A DNA stretch of 39,067 nucleotides from an uncultured Planctomycetota bacterium (lineage in GTDB: Bacteria; Planctomycetota; Brocadiia; CAIUPP01): positions 1 through 39,067 of the forward strand of contig CAIUPP010000076.1 of assembly GCA_903901045.1 (NCBI GenBank), read 5' to 3'. The position numbers were made by a program, and so were the translations under genes. The notes beneath the pieces were generated by a model. It was not told the origin of the DNA. It saw only the letters and a list, made by a program, of their open reading frames with translations, and searched no databases. Below are positions 1 to 7,904 of the stretch, one piece after another (position 1 is the first letter of the stretch; each line of letters begins with the position of its first letter).

Positions 1-53
1 GGTTCGATCTTCGCCCATTGTGCGTCCGTCAGTTCGTCTCGATGTCTTGCCAT
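1..53 (-). CDS. IS5-family transposase, N-terminus only (cut by window edge)
   Basis: Read on the minus strand from the ATG at 53, the sequence encodes MARHRDELTDAQWAKIEP. This is the typical opening of IS5-group DDE transposases, whose DUF4096-type N-terminus has the LTDxQWxxIEP pattern. A good ribosome site (AAAGGAG, 9 nt before the ATG) supports the start. Only 17 codons are visible and the rest lies outside the window, so intactness cannot be judged. Its upstream end abuts the truncated recombinase at 106-522, suggesting that the insertion cut that gene. The IS terminal repeat cannot be defined from this side alone. Confidence 0.7.
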   Translation of the reverse strand, partial: MARHRDELTDAQWAKIE

Positions 54-105
54 GAAAAGATTCTCCTTTCCACGGCAAGGTTTAACATATCTGCATGAAA
101 ATTAA

Positions 106-522
106 AAGCTTACATCTAACAAGGTTGTGAAACCGGTTCTAGGCAAACTGGAGCAGCAGCTTGCACAGACCCAGAAGAAGAAGGATCAACTTTTCCAGAA
201 GCTCGATCCCGAAAAGCTGGAGTTCTTTCAGCCGCAGATTCAGACCTTGCAGGAGGAGGAACGTCGCTTGGAAGACCAGATTCGGGAAGCTCGGGCGCAG
301 AGTTCCGGCCCGGCGCCCAAACTGGTGATCGAGGCCGCTATGGAGGCGTATAAGAACTTATTGGTTGCACTCGACGGTAATGGCCGTCCCGCTCTCCGCG
401 AACTGCTCCGGGCGCTGGGGGTGCGGATAATCTATGACCCGGAGAAGAAGGAGGGAAGACTGCGTTTCGACCCTTTTGGGCAGTTTGCCAGCAGAAAAGC
501 ACAACCGCCGGCGGCCGCGTAG
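106..522 (+). pseudogene. C-terminal remnant of a serine site-specific recombinase
   Basis: The open frame runs from just after a stop at 103-105. It encodes a charged coiled coil (KLEQQLAQTQKKKDQL, then QTLQEEERRLEDQI), followed by ALRELLRALGVRIIYDP and GRLRFDP. Large serine recombinases end in this way: after the recombinase and zinc-ribbon domains, a coiled coil leads into an 'L..LV.RI...P...L.I' strand. No catalytic or DNA-binding domain remains, and the only in-frame starts are weak (GTG at 127), so I read it as a fragment truncated by the neighbouring IS5-type element. It stops 25 bp before the tRNA-Met 3' half. The family call rests on pattern similarity only and could be another coiled-coil protein. 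Confidence 0.5.
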
Positions 523-547
523 GCCACCCGACGGTTGTACCCTCACG

Positions 548-592
<45 letters not shown>

Positions 593-677
593 GACTAAAA
601 CCCTGATTTTCGCAAGTTCTTACCCTACCGCCACTTCCGCTCTAATCGCAACTCCCGTAAGGACTTTCAATGCAAAG

Positions 678-820
678 CATGTTGTGCATGTTTTGCATGT
701 TGTGCGTGAAAATTACTACATTTTACTACAGTGCCTTCTTTGAGGGCCGACCCCAACGATTGCCCTTTCGACCCGTTTAATGCCTGAATTGAGGAAAAGT
801 TTACTACATTCTACTACAGT
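678..820 (+). repeat. Arm-type short direct repeats in att module copy 1
   Basis: Three near-identical 9-mers (GCATGTTGT, GCATGTTTT, GCATGTTGT) run head to tail at 678-704. Two copies of TACTACATTYTACTACAGT lie in the same orientation at 714-732 and 802-820. The same arrangement recurs in module copy 2, with an extra 19-mer at 24,678. Regularly spaced short direct repeats next to an att core are what integrase or excisionase arm-binding sites look like. Iterons or regulator sites are alternatives. Confidence 0.5.
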
Positions 821-976
821 GGTCAAACACCACATTTTTCAGTTCTCATGACCCCAAAGGTTGCTGAGTCACGAAGCCGAATCACGGCGGTCGACTCCAG
901 TTGAGAGTGTGCAGGTGAGCGCCTTTTCATGTATCGGCGTTGGCCTCAAGAACCCTGTCAGCACACTTCCGTTGCG

Positions 977-1016
977 GTGGTCCACTTTCTTCAGAGCCAC
1001 TCCTTGAAGCACTCCT
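977..1016 (-). pseudogene. 3' remnant of an older DUF4143 ATPase gene
   Basis: On the minus strand this DNA aligns with the last codons of the intact gene at 25,155-26,348: ECFKEWL-stop-RKWTT here against IPLKEFLSKPVEHWV there. It is broken by a stop. It directly follows the stop codon of the functional DUF4143 gene at 1,017. Together with the 5' remnant at 2,302-2,370 it shows that the present gene sits inside the shell of a related one. Confidence 0.45.
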
Positions 1017-2237
1017 TCATTGGAGCAGGTTGCCTATGGGGATGGCCCACAGCCGCTCGCCTAGTGCCACGGCCTCTCGACCATTGTAGGCGAGTACGGC
1101 TGCTGCACAGGCCGGTGTCCGATCCAAAAATGTTCGCAAACCCGAAACATCGCTCTCGTTCCAGCGGGTAGCTGCTTTGACCTCAACGGCGCATACCTTG
1201 CGACCGTACTCGATCACAAAATCCACCTCGTGCCGGCCTTGTTCGTGCCAATAGGCCAGTTGTGCATCGGGCATGTGGGCTTCGAGCAGCGCCGCCAGGT
1301 TTTGCGCAACGTAGGTCTCGTACAGGGCACCGCGAAGAAGATCGTCGCGACCCGGTTCGAGTGTGGCAATGCCGGCCAGATGAGCCGCCAGCCCGCTATC
1401 GGTGAAGTGCAGCTTGGGCGATTTGACCAGACGGGAGCTTCGGTTCTTCAGGAACGGCGGCAGGCGGCGGATGAGGAAGGACGTCTCCAGGAGATTGAGA
1501 TAGCGGCCGGCGGTCACGGCATTCAGCTTGGCATCGCGCGCCAACGTGCTGATAACGAGCACTTGTCCTGTGCGCAACGCGGCCAACTGCGCCAGGGTAC
1601 GGAAGGCGACCAAGTCGGTGATCTGGGACAACTGTCTTACGTCGCGATCCACGTAAGTCTGCACGTAGCCCCGGAACCATTCGTTCACATCGCGCGCGGG
1701 GCCCAAGCATGCCGGCGGAAGGCCTCCGGTCAAGACCTCTTGCTCGGAAACGGGTTCGGCTTTGACCGATGGGAGCGCGGGTGAATTCATGAACTCTACG
1801 AGGAAGGGTTGCCGGTTCGTCCGTCCGTGCCGCTCTCGCCGGGTCATCGGATGCAGGGTAAAGTAAGCCGCGCGTCCGGCGAGCGTTTCGGAGACGTGGC
1901 CAAGAAGCGCGAGGTTGGCTGATCCGGAAAGAATAAACTGTCCGGATTGGCGTTGCGCATCAACGCTCTTCTTGATCGCGACGAGCAGACCAGGGCATCG
2001 CTGCACCTCGTCGAGGATGGTGGCGCCCTCCAACAACGACTCGGGATTCGACTGAGCCGCTGCCAAGGTGGCAAAGTCGTCGAGTGTGCGGTAGGCGTGG
2101 CCTCGGGCAAGGGCCAGCTCGTTCTGGAGCAGGGTGCTCTTGCCGGCCTGACGCAGCCCGGAGAGAACCAGCACCGGCAACTGCCGCAGGGCGCGCACCA
2201 GACGTGGCGTAATTTCGCGGGAGAGGTAGGTTGTCAT
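1017..2237 (-). CDS. AAA_14/DUF4143-type ATPase with nuclease-fold C-terminus (type 1)
   Basis: Protein of 406 aa. The Walker A motif is GLRQAGKST (residues 27-35) and the Walker B is TILDEVQ (73-79). The middle and C-terminal parts match the DUF4143 family and end in an EVDFVIE...AVEVKAA signature (the D...E-x-K of PD-(D/E)XK folds). These proteins are frequent in archaea and anaerobic bacteria as stand-alone, often mobile genes; their cellular role is not established, and toxin-like or defence roles have been suggested by context. I chose the ATG at 2,237 because a consensus promoter lies immediately upstream; the open frame extends to 2,384 but only through remnant sequence of another gene. 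Its sequence is clearly diverged from the paralogue at 25,155. Confidence 0.88.
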   Translation of the reverse strand: MTTYLSREITPRLVRALRQLPVLVLSGLRQAGKSTLLQNELALARGHAYRTLDDFATLAAAQSNPESLLEGATILDEVQRCPGLLVAIKKSVDAQRQSGQFILSGSANLALLGHVSETLAGRAAYFTLHPMTRRERHGRTNRQPFLVEFMNSPALPSVKAEPVSEQEVLTGGLPPACLGPARDVNEWFRGYVQTYVDRDVRQLSQITDLVAFRTLAQLAALRTGQVLVISTLARDAKLNAVTAGRYLNLLETSFLIRRLPPFLKNRSSRLVKSPKLHFTDSGLAAHLAGIATLEPGRDDLLRGALYETYVAQNLAALLEAHMPDAQLAYWHEQGRHEVDFVIEYGRKVCAVEVKAATRWNESDVSGLRTFLDRTPACAAAVLAYNGREAVALGERLWAIPIGNLLQ

Positions 2238-2276
2238 AGTAGAACATACTATAGCGGCATTATGACTATATGTCAA
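2236..2276 (-). promoter_or_regulatory. Promoter and overlapping palindrome of the type 1 DUF4143 gene
   Basis: Minus-strand TTGACA (2,276-2,271), a 17-nt spacer and TATAGT (2,253-2,248) form a near-consensus sigma-70 promoter. The predicted transcription start is only a few bases before the ATG at 2,237, so the mRNA would be almost leaderless. An inverted repeat, ATAGTA-GAACA-TACTAT (2,236-2,252), covers the -10 box and the start codon and is a plausible operator. Confidence 0.65.
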
Positions 2277-2301
2277 GAAGCTTTCGTCGCAACTGTGCAT
2301 C

Positions 2302-2370
2302 CAGTTGCATGAATCAGCGCGGTTGGCGAAGTCGGCGGGGGAGTTTGGCCGCATACGGGCGCGTGTACAT
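2302..2370 (-). pseudogene. 5' remnant of a type 2 DUF4143 ATPase gene
   Basis: From the ATG at 2,370 the minus strand encodes MYTRPYAAKLPRRLRQPR, then a TGA, then FMQL. The intact gene at 26,348 begins MYTRPYAAKLASRLREPR and continues RFMQI. Homology stops at about 2,302, where the unrelated promoter region of the type 1 gene takes over. The upstream promoter and operator are still recognisable. This is a decapitated allele interrupted by a different family member. Confidence 0.8.
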
Positions 2371-2383
2371 GGCGCCATCTCCA

Positions 2384-2432
2384 ATTACTCATTACGCTGA
2401 GTAATTTTGCTCACAGTGCCCGGAGAAGACAA
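2384..2432 (-). promoter_or_regulatory. Conserved promoter/operator of the type 2 DUF4143 remnant
   Basis: Minus-strand TTGTCT (2,432-2,427), a 17-nt spacer and CAAAAT (2,409-2,404) are followed by a perfect inverted repeat, ATTACTCA-6 nt-TGAGTAAT (2,384-2,405). The same arrangement stands before the intact gene at 26,348, there with a better -10 (TACAAT) and one mismatch in the repeat. Conservation in two diverged copies supports a real operator, possibly autoregulatory. Confidence 0.55.
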
Positions 2433-2465
2433 GCGCTCAATGGGCGTTCCTAGTTGGCCCGCATT

Positions 2466-4931
2466 CTAGGCAACCGCCTGCGGGACGCGCCACTTGATCA
2501 TCGCGACCTTCACCGCGTCGTTCACAACGAGACACGAGACCAGCGCATAGCCGAATATGGCGAGCATCTGCCACCAGGGCAGTGGCATGAGGTCCGGCAG
2601 TCCCACGAATGTCAGGACGGTGCCCGCGAACACGTCCAGCATTAGAGCCGCCACAAGGGTTCTGCTGGGCATCGTTGCCCAGAACCAACGCCGCTCTCTC
2701 GCGGATATGATGGAGAACGCGGCAAAGTAAAGCAAGGTCAGGAAGCTGAAGGTGTAGAGGGCATTGTCGTTCGTGGCCAGACCGAAGTGTGACCATCCAA
2801 TGTACAAGAGGAAAAGAGCCTCGGCGACCATCGCTACGCCTAGCAGCACGGACACGCTGATGAAGCCCCCGATGTTCCATGTCTCCGGCTTCCTGGACGG
2901 TCGAACGTGGTCGGTGGCGAGGGCGATCTTCGCAAAGTCCGTCATGAAGACAAGCAGCAGCATCGCAAAGGCGGAGACGACGAACTTGCCCGTGAAAAGA
3001 AAAGCGATGGCCACAAAGGCCGCCTTCAGGATCGTCCGGCTGATCTTGTTGATGATCCATGTCAGAACACGCTGGTAAATAGTTCGTCCCTGCTCGACCA
3101 ACGACACGATGTTCGTCAGGCCCGGTTCGGTCAGGACGACGCTTGCGGCGCCCTTGGCCACGTCGGTCGCGCTGCTGACGGCGATTCCCACTTCGGCCTG
3201 GCGCAAGGCGGGCGCATCGTTGACGCCGTCGCCCGTCATGCCGGTCACGTGGCCCGCAGCCTGCAAGTGCTGCACCACGAGGTACTTGTCCTCCGGATAT
3301 ATTTCTGCGAAACCATTGGCCCCCGCCAAAAGATCAACCGCCTCGTTGCCGGACTGATTGCTCACTGCCTTCAGGTCCGCCACGCGCCGGATGTTGGGCA
3401 ACCCGACTCCCTGGCCGATCTCACGCGCAACCGCTAGCGCGTCGCCGGTGAGCATTTTCACGGGAACCCCGAGGTTGTGGAGTGTGGCGATGAGTTGCTT
3501 GGCATCCGGTCGAGGCGGATCGTACAGTGTCACCAATCCGACCAATCCGGGGGTGCCCGTCTCGGGACCGCGCGCCACCGCCAGCGTCCGATAGCCCTTC
3601 AGGGCCGATTCGCTGACCTGCGCCTCCAACGCTTCAATTGCTGAGGGCTGGAGTCCGCATGCCTGCGCAACGGTTCGCACAGCGCCTTTCATGACGCGCA
3701 GCCGCTGACCGTTCTGCTCGACCACCGCTTCCGTCCGCCGGTTCTTAGCGTCGAACGGCGCGAAAGAAATGGGTATGACTTTGGGAAGGCTGTCGAAGAT
3801 ATGCCGCTCCTTCGCCGCGGCGAGAAACGCCAGGTCGATGGGATCCTGATTTGCCTCCTGGGACGCAAGTGCGCCGGCGAACAGCACATCAGCTTCCGTA
3901 GCTTGCTCCAACGGGATCACGCCCGTCACAGCCAGTTGGTTCATCGTGATCGTGCCCGTCTTGTCCACACAGAGCACGTCCATCGTTGCGGCATCCTCTG
4001 CTGCGCTGAGGCGTGTAACCAGCACACCACGTTTCGCAAGTTCCTTGGATCCGACGGCCATGCTGACGGTGAACATGACGGGGAGGGCGACCGGCACTGC
4101 GCTCATCAACAGGACGAGCATGAGCGGAACCATCTCAAGGAGCGGCGCCCTGCGAATCAGGGACATCACAATCACCGCGCCCAGCAGCACGCCGACTATG
4201 ACAAAGAGCCAGCGGACAACCTTGGCCACCACCGCTTCAATATGAAGCTTCGGCTTCGATTGCTGCACGAGCTCCGTGGTGCGGCCGAAGTAGGTCTGCG
4301 CTCCTGTCAGCATCACCACGCTGTTGCCTTCTCCCCGGCGGACGACCGACCCCGACGAAAGCACTTCGCCCGGGGCTTTTTCGACATCCTGTGATTCACC
4401 CGTGAGTGCGGATTGATCAACGCTCAGCGCTCCGGTGAGGAGTTTCAGGTCCGCTGGAATGATGTCGCCCGAACGCACTCGAACGATGTCACCGGGAACC
4501 AGTTCTCGGGCGGGAATGACCTGCCAAGTCGCCTCGCGGAGTACGCGCGCACTGACCTGCAACCTTCGTCGCAGTGTTTCGACGACGCCGGCGGCCCGGC
4601 GTTCCTGCATGTAGCTCAGCACGGCATTGACTACGAGCAGTGCGCCCACCACAGCCAGATCGGAGTATTTCCGGAGCACCGCGGAAAGGACCATGATTAA
4701 CTCAAGCATCCACGCCGACAGACCCCAAAACTTCCTGAGGAACCTGAGGACCGGGTGCTTTCTTCGTTCGACCACCTCGTTGTAGCCGTGCTCCTTCAGG
4801 CGGGCATCCGCCTGCGCATGAGTGAGACCCATCTCGGGGTTCACGCGGAGCGCCGCCAACGCGTCGGGAACCGACGCGGATACGATATCGGGTGCTGTGC
4901 CCACGCGAGATGTTTTCGTGACTGCTTGCAT
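2466..4931 (-). CDS. Plasma-membrane proton-efflux P-type ATPase (type IIIA)
   Basis: Protein of about 821 aa in the inner membrane that would pump H+ at the cost of ATP. Visible hallmarks in order: TGES actuator loop (near residue 178), PVALPVMFTV in the fourth membrane segment, the phosphorylation motif DKTGT (near 320), MKGA in the nucleotide domain, MLTGD and TGDGVNDAPAL in the P domain, then a membrane-embedded region with FMTDFAKIALATD. The PVALPV and TM6 Asp pattern fits the fungal/archaeal-type H+-ATPases rather than Ca2+ or heavy-metal pumps. I prefer the ATG at 4,931 (MQAVTKTSR); the frame stays open to an ATG at 5,045, which would add 38 residues of unlikely composition. It is transcribed away from the methyltransferase at 5,176 and ends 35 bp from the att-module promoter at 2,432. 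Confidence 0.92.
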   Translation of the reverse strand: MQAVTKTSRVGTAPDIVSASVPDALAALRVNPEMGLTHAQADARLKEHGYNEVVERRKHPVLRFLRKFWGLSAWMLELIMVLSAVLRKYSDLAVVGALLVVNAVLSYMQERRAAGVVETLRRRLQVSARVLREATWQVIPARELVPGDIVRVRSGDIIPADLKLLTGALSVDQSALTGESQDVEKAPGEVLSSGSVVRRGEGNSVVMLTGAQTYFGRTTELVQQSKPKLHIEAVVAKVVRWLFVIVGVLLGAVIVMSLIRRAPLLEMVPLMLVLLMSAVPVALPVMFTVSMAVGSKELAKRGVLVTRLSAAEDAATMDVLCVDKTGTITMNQLAVTGVIPLEQATEADVLFAGALASQEANQDPIDLAFLAAAKERHIFDSLPKVIPISFAPFDAKNRRTEAVVEQNGQRLRVMKGAVRTVAQACGLQPSAIEALEAQVSESALKGYRTLAVARGPETGTPGLVGLVTLYDPPRPDAKQLIATLHNLGVPVKMLTGDALAVAREIGQGVGLPNIRRVADLKAVSNQSGNEAVDLLAGANGFAEIYPEDKYLVVQHLQAAGHVTGMTGDGVNDAPALRQAEVGIAVSSATDVAKGAASVVLTEPGLTNIVSLVEQGRTIYQRVLTWIINKISRTILKAAFVAIAFLFTGKFVVSAFAMLLLVFMTDFAKIALATDHVRPSRKPETWNIGGFISVSVLLGVAMVAEALFLLYIGWSHFGLATNDNALYTFSFLTLLYFAAFSIISARERRWFWATMPSRTLVAALMLDVFAGTVLTFVGLPDLMPLPWWQMLAIFGYALVSCLVVNDAVKVAMIKWRVPQAVA

Positions 4932-5175
4932 GGCGACTGTCGTTCGTTTCCCGCATTCCTGGAACCCGGGATAGCTATATGTCTTACTCCAATTACCTAC
5001 AGAGGTGACGCCTCTCATTCTAGGTGGTGCGTCTGGTGTGGTCAACGAGAAGTTCCTGCACGTGTTGAGCTATGCCTTCCAAACGGTTCTGTGGAAGCTC
5101 CTTCAGTCCTTAGCTTGTTCATTGTCGGCCGCGCCGCGTATAATCCGCCTCAGGTATCAATGAAGGGTGGAAGGC

Positions 5176-5817
5176 ATGAGCAATAAAGGTGAGAAGCGCG
5201 ACTTCGACAAGGAAGCAGCCGCCTGGGACGAAAACCCCGGTCGCGTCAAGTTGGCCCACGATGTGGCGACGACCATCCGATATGAAGTACCGCTGAGCTC
5301 AAGCATGGACGTCTTGGACTTTGGGTGCGGGACGGGGCTCCTGACCCTCGGGTTGCAGCCATTCGTCCGCTCCATCACCGGCGTGGACAGCTCGCAGGGA
5401 ATGCTGGAAGTCCTTAGTACGAAGGTCGAGAACCGAAAACTGCCGAACGTTCACGCCCGGCACATGGACCTCGACGAGGGCGATGTGCTCGACGGGCGCT
5501 ACGATCTGATCGTGAGCAGTATGACCTTTCATCATATTAGGGAAATCGGGCCGCTTCTCAGCCAATTTCAGAAAGTGTGCGCCCTCTCTGGACATATTTG
5601 TATTGCTGACCTGGACTCCGAGGAAGGCCGGTTTCACGGCGACAATCACGGCGTCTTCCACTTCGGCTTTGACCGGAGCGCGTTACGTCAAGAGATGAAT
5701 AAGGCGGGGTTTGAGGATGTGCGGGACCGAACGGCGGCTACGATGACGAAACCGATCTCTGGCGGAACCGTCCGAGCATTCACCGTGTTTCTTCTAGCGG
5801 GTCGGAAGAAGCCGTGA
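5176..5817 (+). CDS. Class I SAM-dependent methyltransferase
   Basis: Protein of 213 aa with a Rossmann-type methyltransferase core. Motif I is DVLDFGCGTG (near residues 42-51), followed by an acidic strand end (ITGVDSSQGML) that binds the SAM ribose, a VHARHMDLDEG segment, and DLIVSSMTFHHI as motif IV. The family resembles the UbiE/methyltransferase-11 group; the substrate cannot be told from sequence. The ATG at 5,176 has GAAGGG at a good distance; a GTG at 5,167 is in frame but poorly placed. It is divergent from the H+-ATPase and convergent with the MBL-fold gene (19 bp between stops). No obvious functional link to either neighbour. Confidence 0.85.
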   Translation: MSNKGEKRDFDKEAAAWDENPGRVKLAHDVATTIRYEVPLSSSMDVLDFGCGTGLLTLGLQPFVRSITGVDSSQGMLEVLSTKVENRKLPNVHARHMDLDEGDVLDGRYDLIVSSMTFHHIREIGPLLSQFQKVCALSGHICIADLDSEEGRFHGDNHGVFHFGFDRSALRQEMNKAGFEDVRDRTAATMTKPISGGTVRAFTVFLLAGRKKP

Positions 5818-5836
5818 TGTCGAGATCGTGATGCTC

Positions 5837-6682
5837 TCAGCCGGAGCGTGTCCAGATGAACCGATGCCCTATGGAGCATGATCGGTAAGCTGGACCCAAG
5901 TGTTTGGCCAGATAGGCCATTGCCGTTTGCCCGGTGCAGTGGCATGGGGCGACAAGCTGGACTTGATACCGCTGAATGGCGGAGACTGTGAACCGAAGGC
6001 GATCCTGATTGGCGGAACCCAAATGCATGCCGCCGATCACCGCGTGAATGCTAAACGCCCCGGTGACCTCGGCCACATAGTCGAGAGTGTTAGTGACCCC
6101 GGCGTGAGCACAGCCCAGCAGAACCACGATTCCACTTTGCGTGTTGAACCACATGGCTTGATCATCGTTCAGGACATCCGGTGTCTGGCAGCCCGGATCA
6201 AGAAAGAACCTTCCGCCTGTGTCCTCGAACCGGTTGCGCCGGGGGATTGGGCCAGTCACCCAGATGCCATCGTCAATTTCTGTAGGTGTTGTGATCCAAC
6301 GCGTCCGGCTGTCCAACTGCCGTACCGATCGTGCGCATGCCTCCGGCATGCCGACCGGATTGGGCGGCGCATTCGTGCGCTCTCTGTAACGCGGTTGGAC
6401 GGCGTCCGGGTGAAGGAAGAGGGGAAGATCGGTGCGCCCATGGAAGACCTCCGGCAGCCCGCCACTATGGTCGTAATGCCCGTGGCTCAAAACGACCGCT
6501 GAAAGGGCCGCCATATCCGCGCCAAGCAGTCGAGCATTGTGCGAGAGCGCGGTCCCGGTCTGCCCGGTGTCGAAGAGGATCGAGGCGTTCTCAGTCTCCA
6601 CCAATGCCGAAAATCCATGTTCCACAACGGCATCGGCCTCTCCGCGTTGGTCATCCACCAGGATAGTGATGGTCGTCTTCAT
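5837..6682 (-). CDS. MBL-fold metallo-hydrolase, DHPS-like subgroup
   Basis: Protein of 281 aa and last gene of the six-gene operon. It has the metallo-beta-lactamase metal motif LSHGHYDHSGG (HxHxDH) near residue 65, a later GCAHAGVTNTLDY and a distal CHCTGQ, which together ligate a dinuclear metal site. The arrangement matches the archaeal/bacterial subgroup that includes the 7,8-dihydropterin-6-methyl-4-(beta-D-ribofuranosyl)-aminobenzene 5'-phosphate synthase-type proteins; the substrate here is unknown. Its ATG overlaps the stop of the thioesterase gene (ATGA), so the two are probably translationally coupled. Confidence 0.85.
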   Translation of the reverse strand: MKTTITILVDDQRGEADAVVEHGFSALVETENASILFDTGQTGTALSHNARLLGADMAALSAVVLSHGHYDHSGGLPEVFHGRTDLPLFLHPDAVQPRYRERTNAPPNPVGMPEACARSVRQLDSRTRWITTPTEIDDGIWVTGPIPRRNRFEDTGGRFFLDPGCQTPDVLNDDQAMWFNTQSGIVVLLGCAHAGVTNTLDYVAEVTGAFSIHAVIGGMHLGSANQDRLRFTVSAIQRYQVQLVAPCHCTGQTAMAYLAKHLGPAYRSCSIGHRFIWTRSG

Positions 6683-7128
6683 GGCTCACCATTGCATCCG
6701 GCAACAGATGTCCGGGTTTTCCGCATGAAGATACCTTCTCCCTTGGCCTTCAGGCGGTTGCCCTGAAAGACATTCGCTTCAACCACAAAAGCGTTGCCGG
6801 TCTCTCTGACGACTCTCGCTGTGACCACAGCGGAACGGCCTGCTTGCAGAGGCTCCCGAAACCGCACGTTCAACTGTGCGGTAAGCGCCGGCACGCCGCG
6901 CTGGAAGAGGCAGTTGGTCATGGCTGCGTCCAGCATAAGCGAGATGATACCGCCATGCACCAGGCCGGTGTATCCCTGCATCGCAGGAGTGCAGTCAACG
7001 GTTGCCGTTACTCCGCCGTCATCCGTGGCGCGGAACTGTATGCGAAGCCCGGTAGGATGATGAAGACCACACGCAACGCAGTGTGAGTGTTCCTGCGAGC
7101 ACAAAGAGGATAGTGACGCGACACTCAT
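6679..7128 (-). CDS. PaaI-like hotdog-fold thioesterase
   Basis: Protein of 149 aa. HCVACG near the N-terminus is followed by a hotdog domain with GYTGLVHGGIISLMLDAAM, the HGG-containing catalytic helix of PaaI/YbgC-type acyl-CoA thioesterases, and then LNVRFREPLQAG. Cys-rich starts with the same HGG motif occur in 4HBT-superfamily members of anaerobes. I chose the ATG at 7,128 because it overlaps the upstream stop as ATGA; the frame is open to 7,218, but that stretch is out-of-frame coding sequence of the neighbour. It likely hydrolyses a CoA thioester, substrate unknown. Four-base overlaps on both sides place it firmly in the operon. Confidence 0.82.
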   Translation of the reverse strand: MSVASLSSLCSQEHSHCVACGLHHPTGLRIQFRATDDGGVTATVDCTPAMQGYTGLVHGGIISLMLDAAMTNCLFQRGVPALTAQLNVRFREPLQAGRSAVVTARVVRETGNAFVVEANVFQGNRLKAKGEGIFMRKTRTSVAGCNGEP

Positions 7129-7466
7129 TTTCTCTTTCCCAGACTGGCCACAAGTTCCGCCGCCAGCTCGACGCATTGCTCGCAACTCAGCGTCTTGCTC
7201 TTGCGAATCTCGCGGCACAACTCAGACCCGGCCTTGGCGGCAAACGCCGTGCGCAGACTGCCGCGTACTGCTTCATGCTCAACCAACTCACAAGCGGCGT
7301 GCAAGGCTCCGCAGCGTCCGCCATCGGCGCGGCCGCCGCCAAGATGCTGTGCCTGTGCAATCTTGTCTTCCGTAACGCCATGTTCCCGCTGAAACGCGCG
7401 AAGGACGCTTTGGGCACAATTGGGTTGTCTGGTCTTGAAGGCGGCAATCGCTCGCTGCGCCGGCAT
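7125..7466 (-). CDS. C_GCxxG_C_C family redox-type protein
   Basis: Protein of 113 aa with the spaced cysteines of this family: NCAQSVL near the start, GGGRADGGRCGALHAAC in the middle, then LCREI and LSCEQCVEL towards the C-terminus. The family is common in anaerobes and is thought to bind a metal or Fe-S cluster or act in redox chemistry, often beside molybdenum- or electron-transfer genes; biochemical function is not established. A ribosome site (AGGAG) lies about 10 nt before the ATG. It is 36 bp downstream of the AhpD-like gene and overlaps the thioesterase by four bases. Confidence 0.82.
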   Translation of the reverse strand: MPAQRAIAAFKTRQPNCAQSVLRAFQREHGVTEDKIAQAQHLGGGRADGGRCGALHAACELVEHEAVRGSLRTAFAAKAGSELCREIRKSKTLSCEQCVELAAELVASLGKRK

Positions 7467-7502
7467 CGGGTTATCTCTCCTTCCTCCTAAACAATCATGC
7501 GA

Positions 7503-7853
7503 TCATTTCTGCGGACCGAATTCCTCGATGGCTTTGGCCACGAACGTCGAGTAAGTCAAGGCCGGGCCGCCGCCCATGAGAATAGCCACGCCGCAGGTCT
7601 CGGCGATTTCCTCCTTCGTCGCGCCGGCTTCAAAGCACTTCTTGACGTGAATGGCGATGCAATAGTCGCACGTCGCGCAGATCGCGATGCCCAGAGCGAT
7701 CAACTCTTTCTGCTTGAGACTCAGCACACCGTCTTTGAGCACGTCCGACATGAGCCTCTTGGTGAAGTCCTCGGCTACTTCCGGGATCAACTTGGCGAGC
7801 TTGGGCATATTAGCCTGAAATTCACCGAGTACTTCTTTGGGCGATTTTGCCAT
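7503..7853 (-). CDS. Carboxymuconolactone decarboxylase/AhpD-like protein
   Basis: Protein of 116 aa, the usual length of single-domain AhpD-like proteins. The active-site signature is seen at CATCDYCIAIHVKKC: a CxxC pair followed by a conserved His, as in alkylhydroperoxidase AhpD. GATKEEIAET follows, typical of the family. It may act as a thiol-dependent peroxidase or carrier. A clear AGGAG precedes the ATG by 8 nt. Its place between a NifX-like protein and a C_GCxxG_C_C protein suggests a shared redox or cofactor task. Confidence 0.88.
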   Translation of the reverse strand: MAKSPKEVLGEFQANMPKLAKLIPEVAEDFTKRLMSDVLKDGVLSLKQKELIALGIAICATCDYCIAIHVKKCFEAGATKEEIAETCGVAILMGGGPALTYSTFVAKAIEEFGPQK

Positions 7854-7904
7854 GAGCGTTTCTCCTATTTCTATATGGGTCTGGTACGGTTCCTGCGCAA
7901 TTGT

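Noticed and set aside
678-704. CRISPR array
   Set aside because: Three 9-bp tandem units without spacers, and no cas operon in the window; the Cas4-like protein alone is DUF2779.
2238-2384. Extension of the type 1 DUF4143 protein upstream to 2,384
   Set aside because: That stretch is the 5' remnant of another DUF4143 gene plus the promoter; translation there is out of frame with the remnant.
4932-5045. N-terminal extension of the H+-ATPase to the ATG at 5,045
   Set aside because: The 38 added residues look non-coding and P-type ATPases of this group start close to MQAV-like N-termini; kept only as an alternative.
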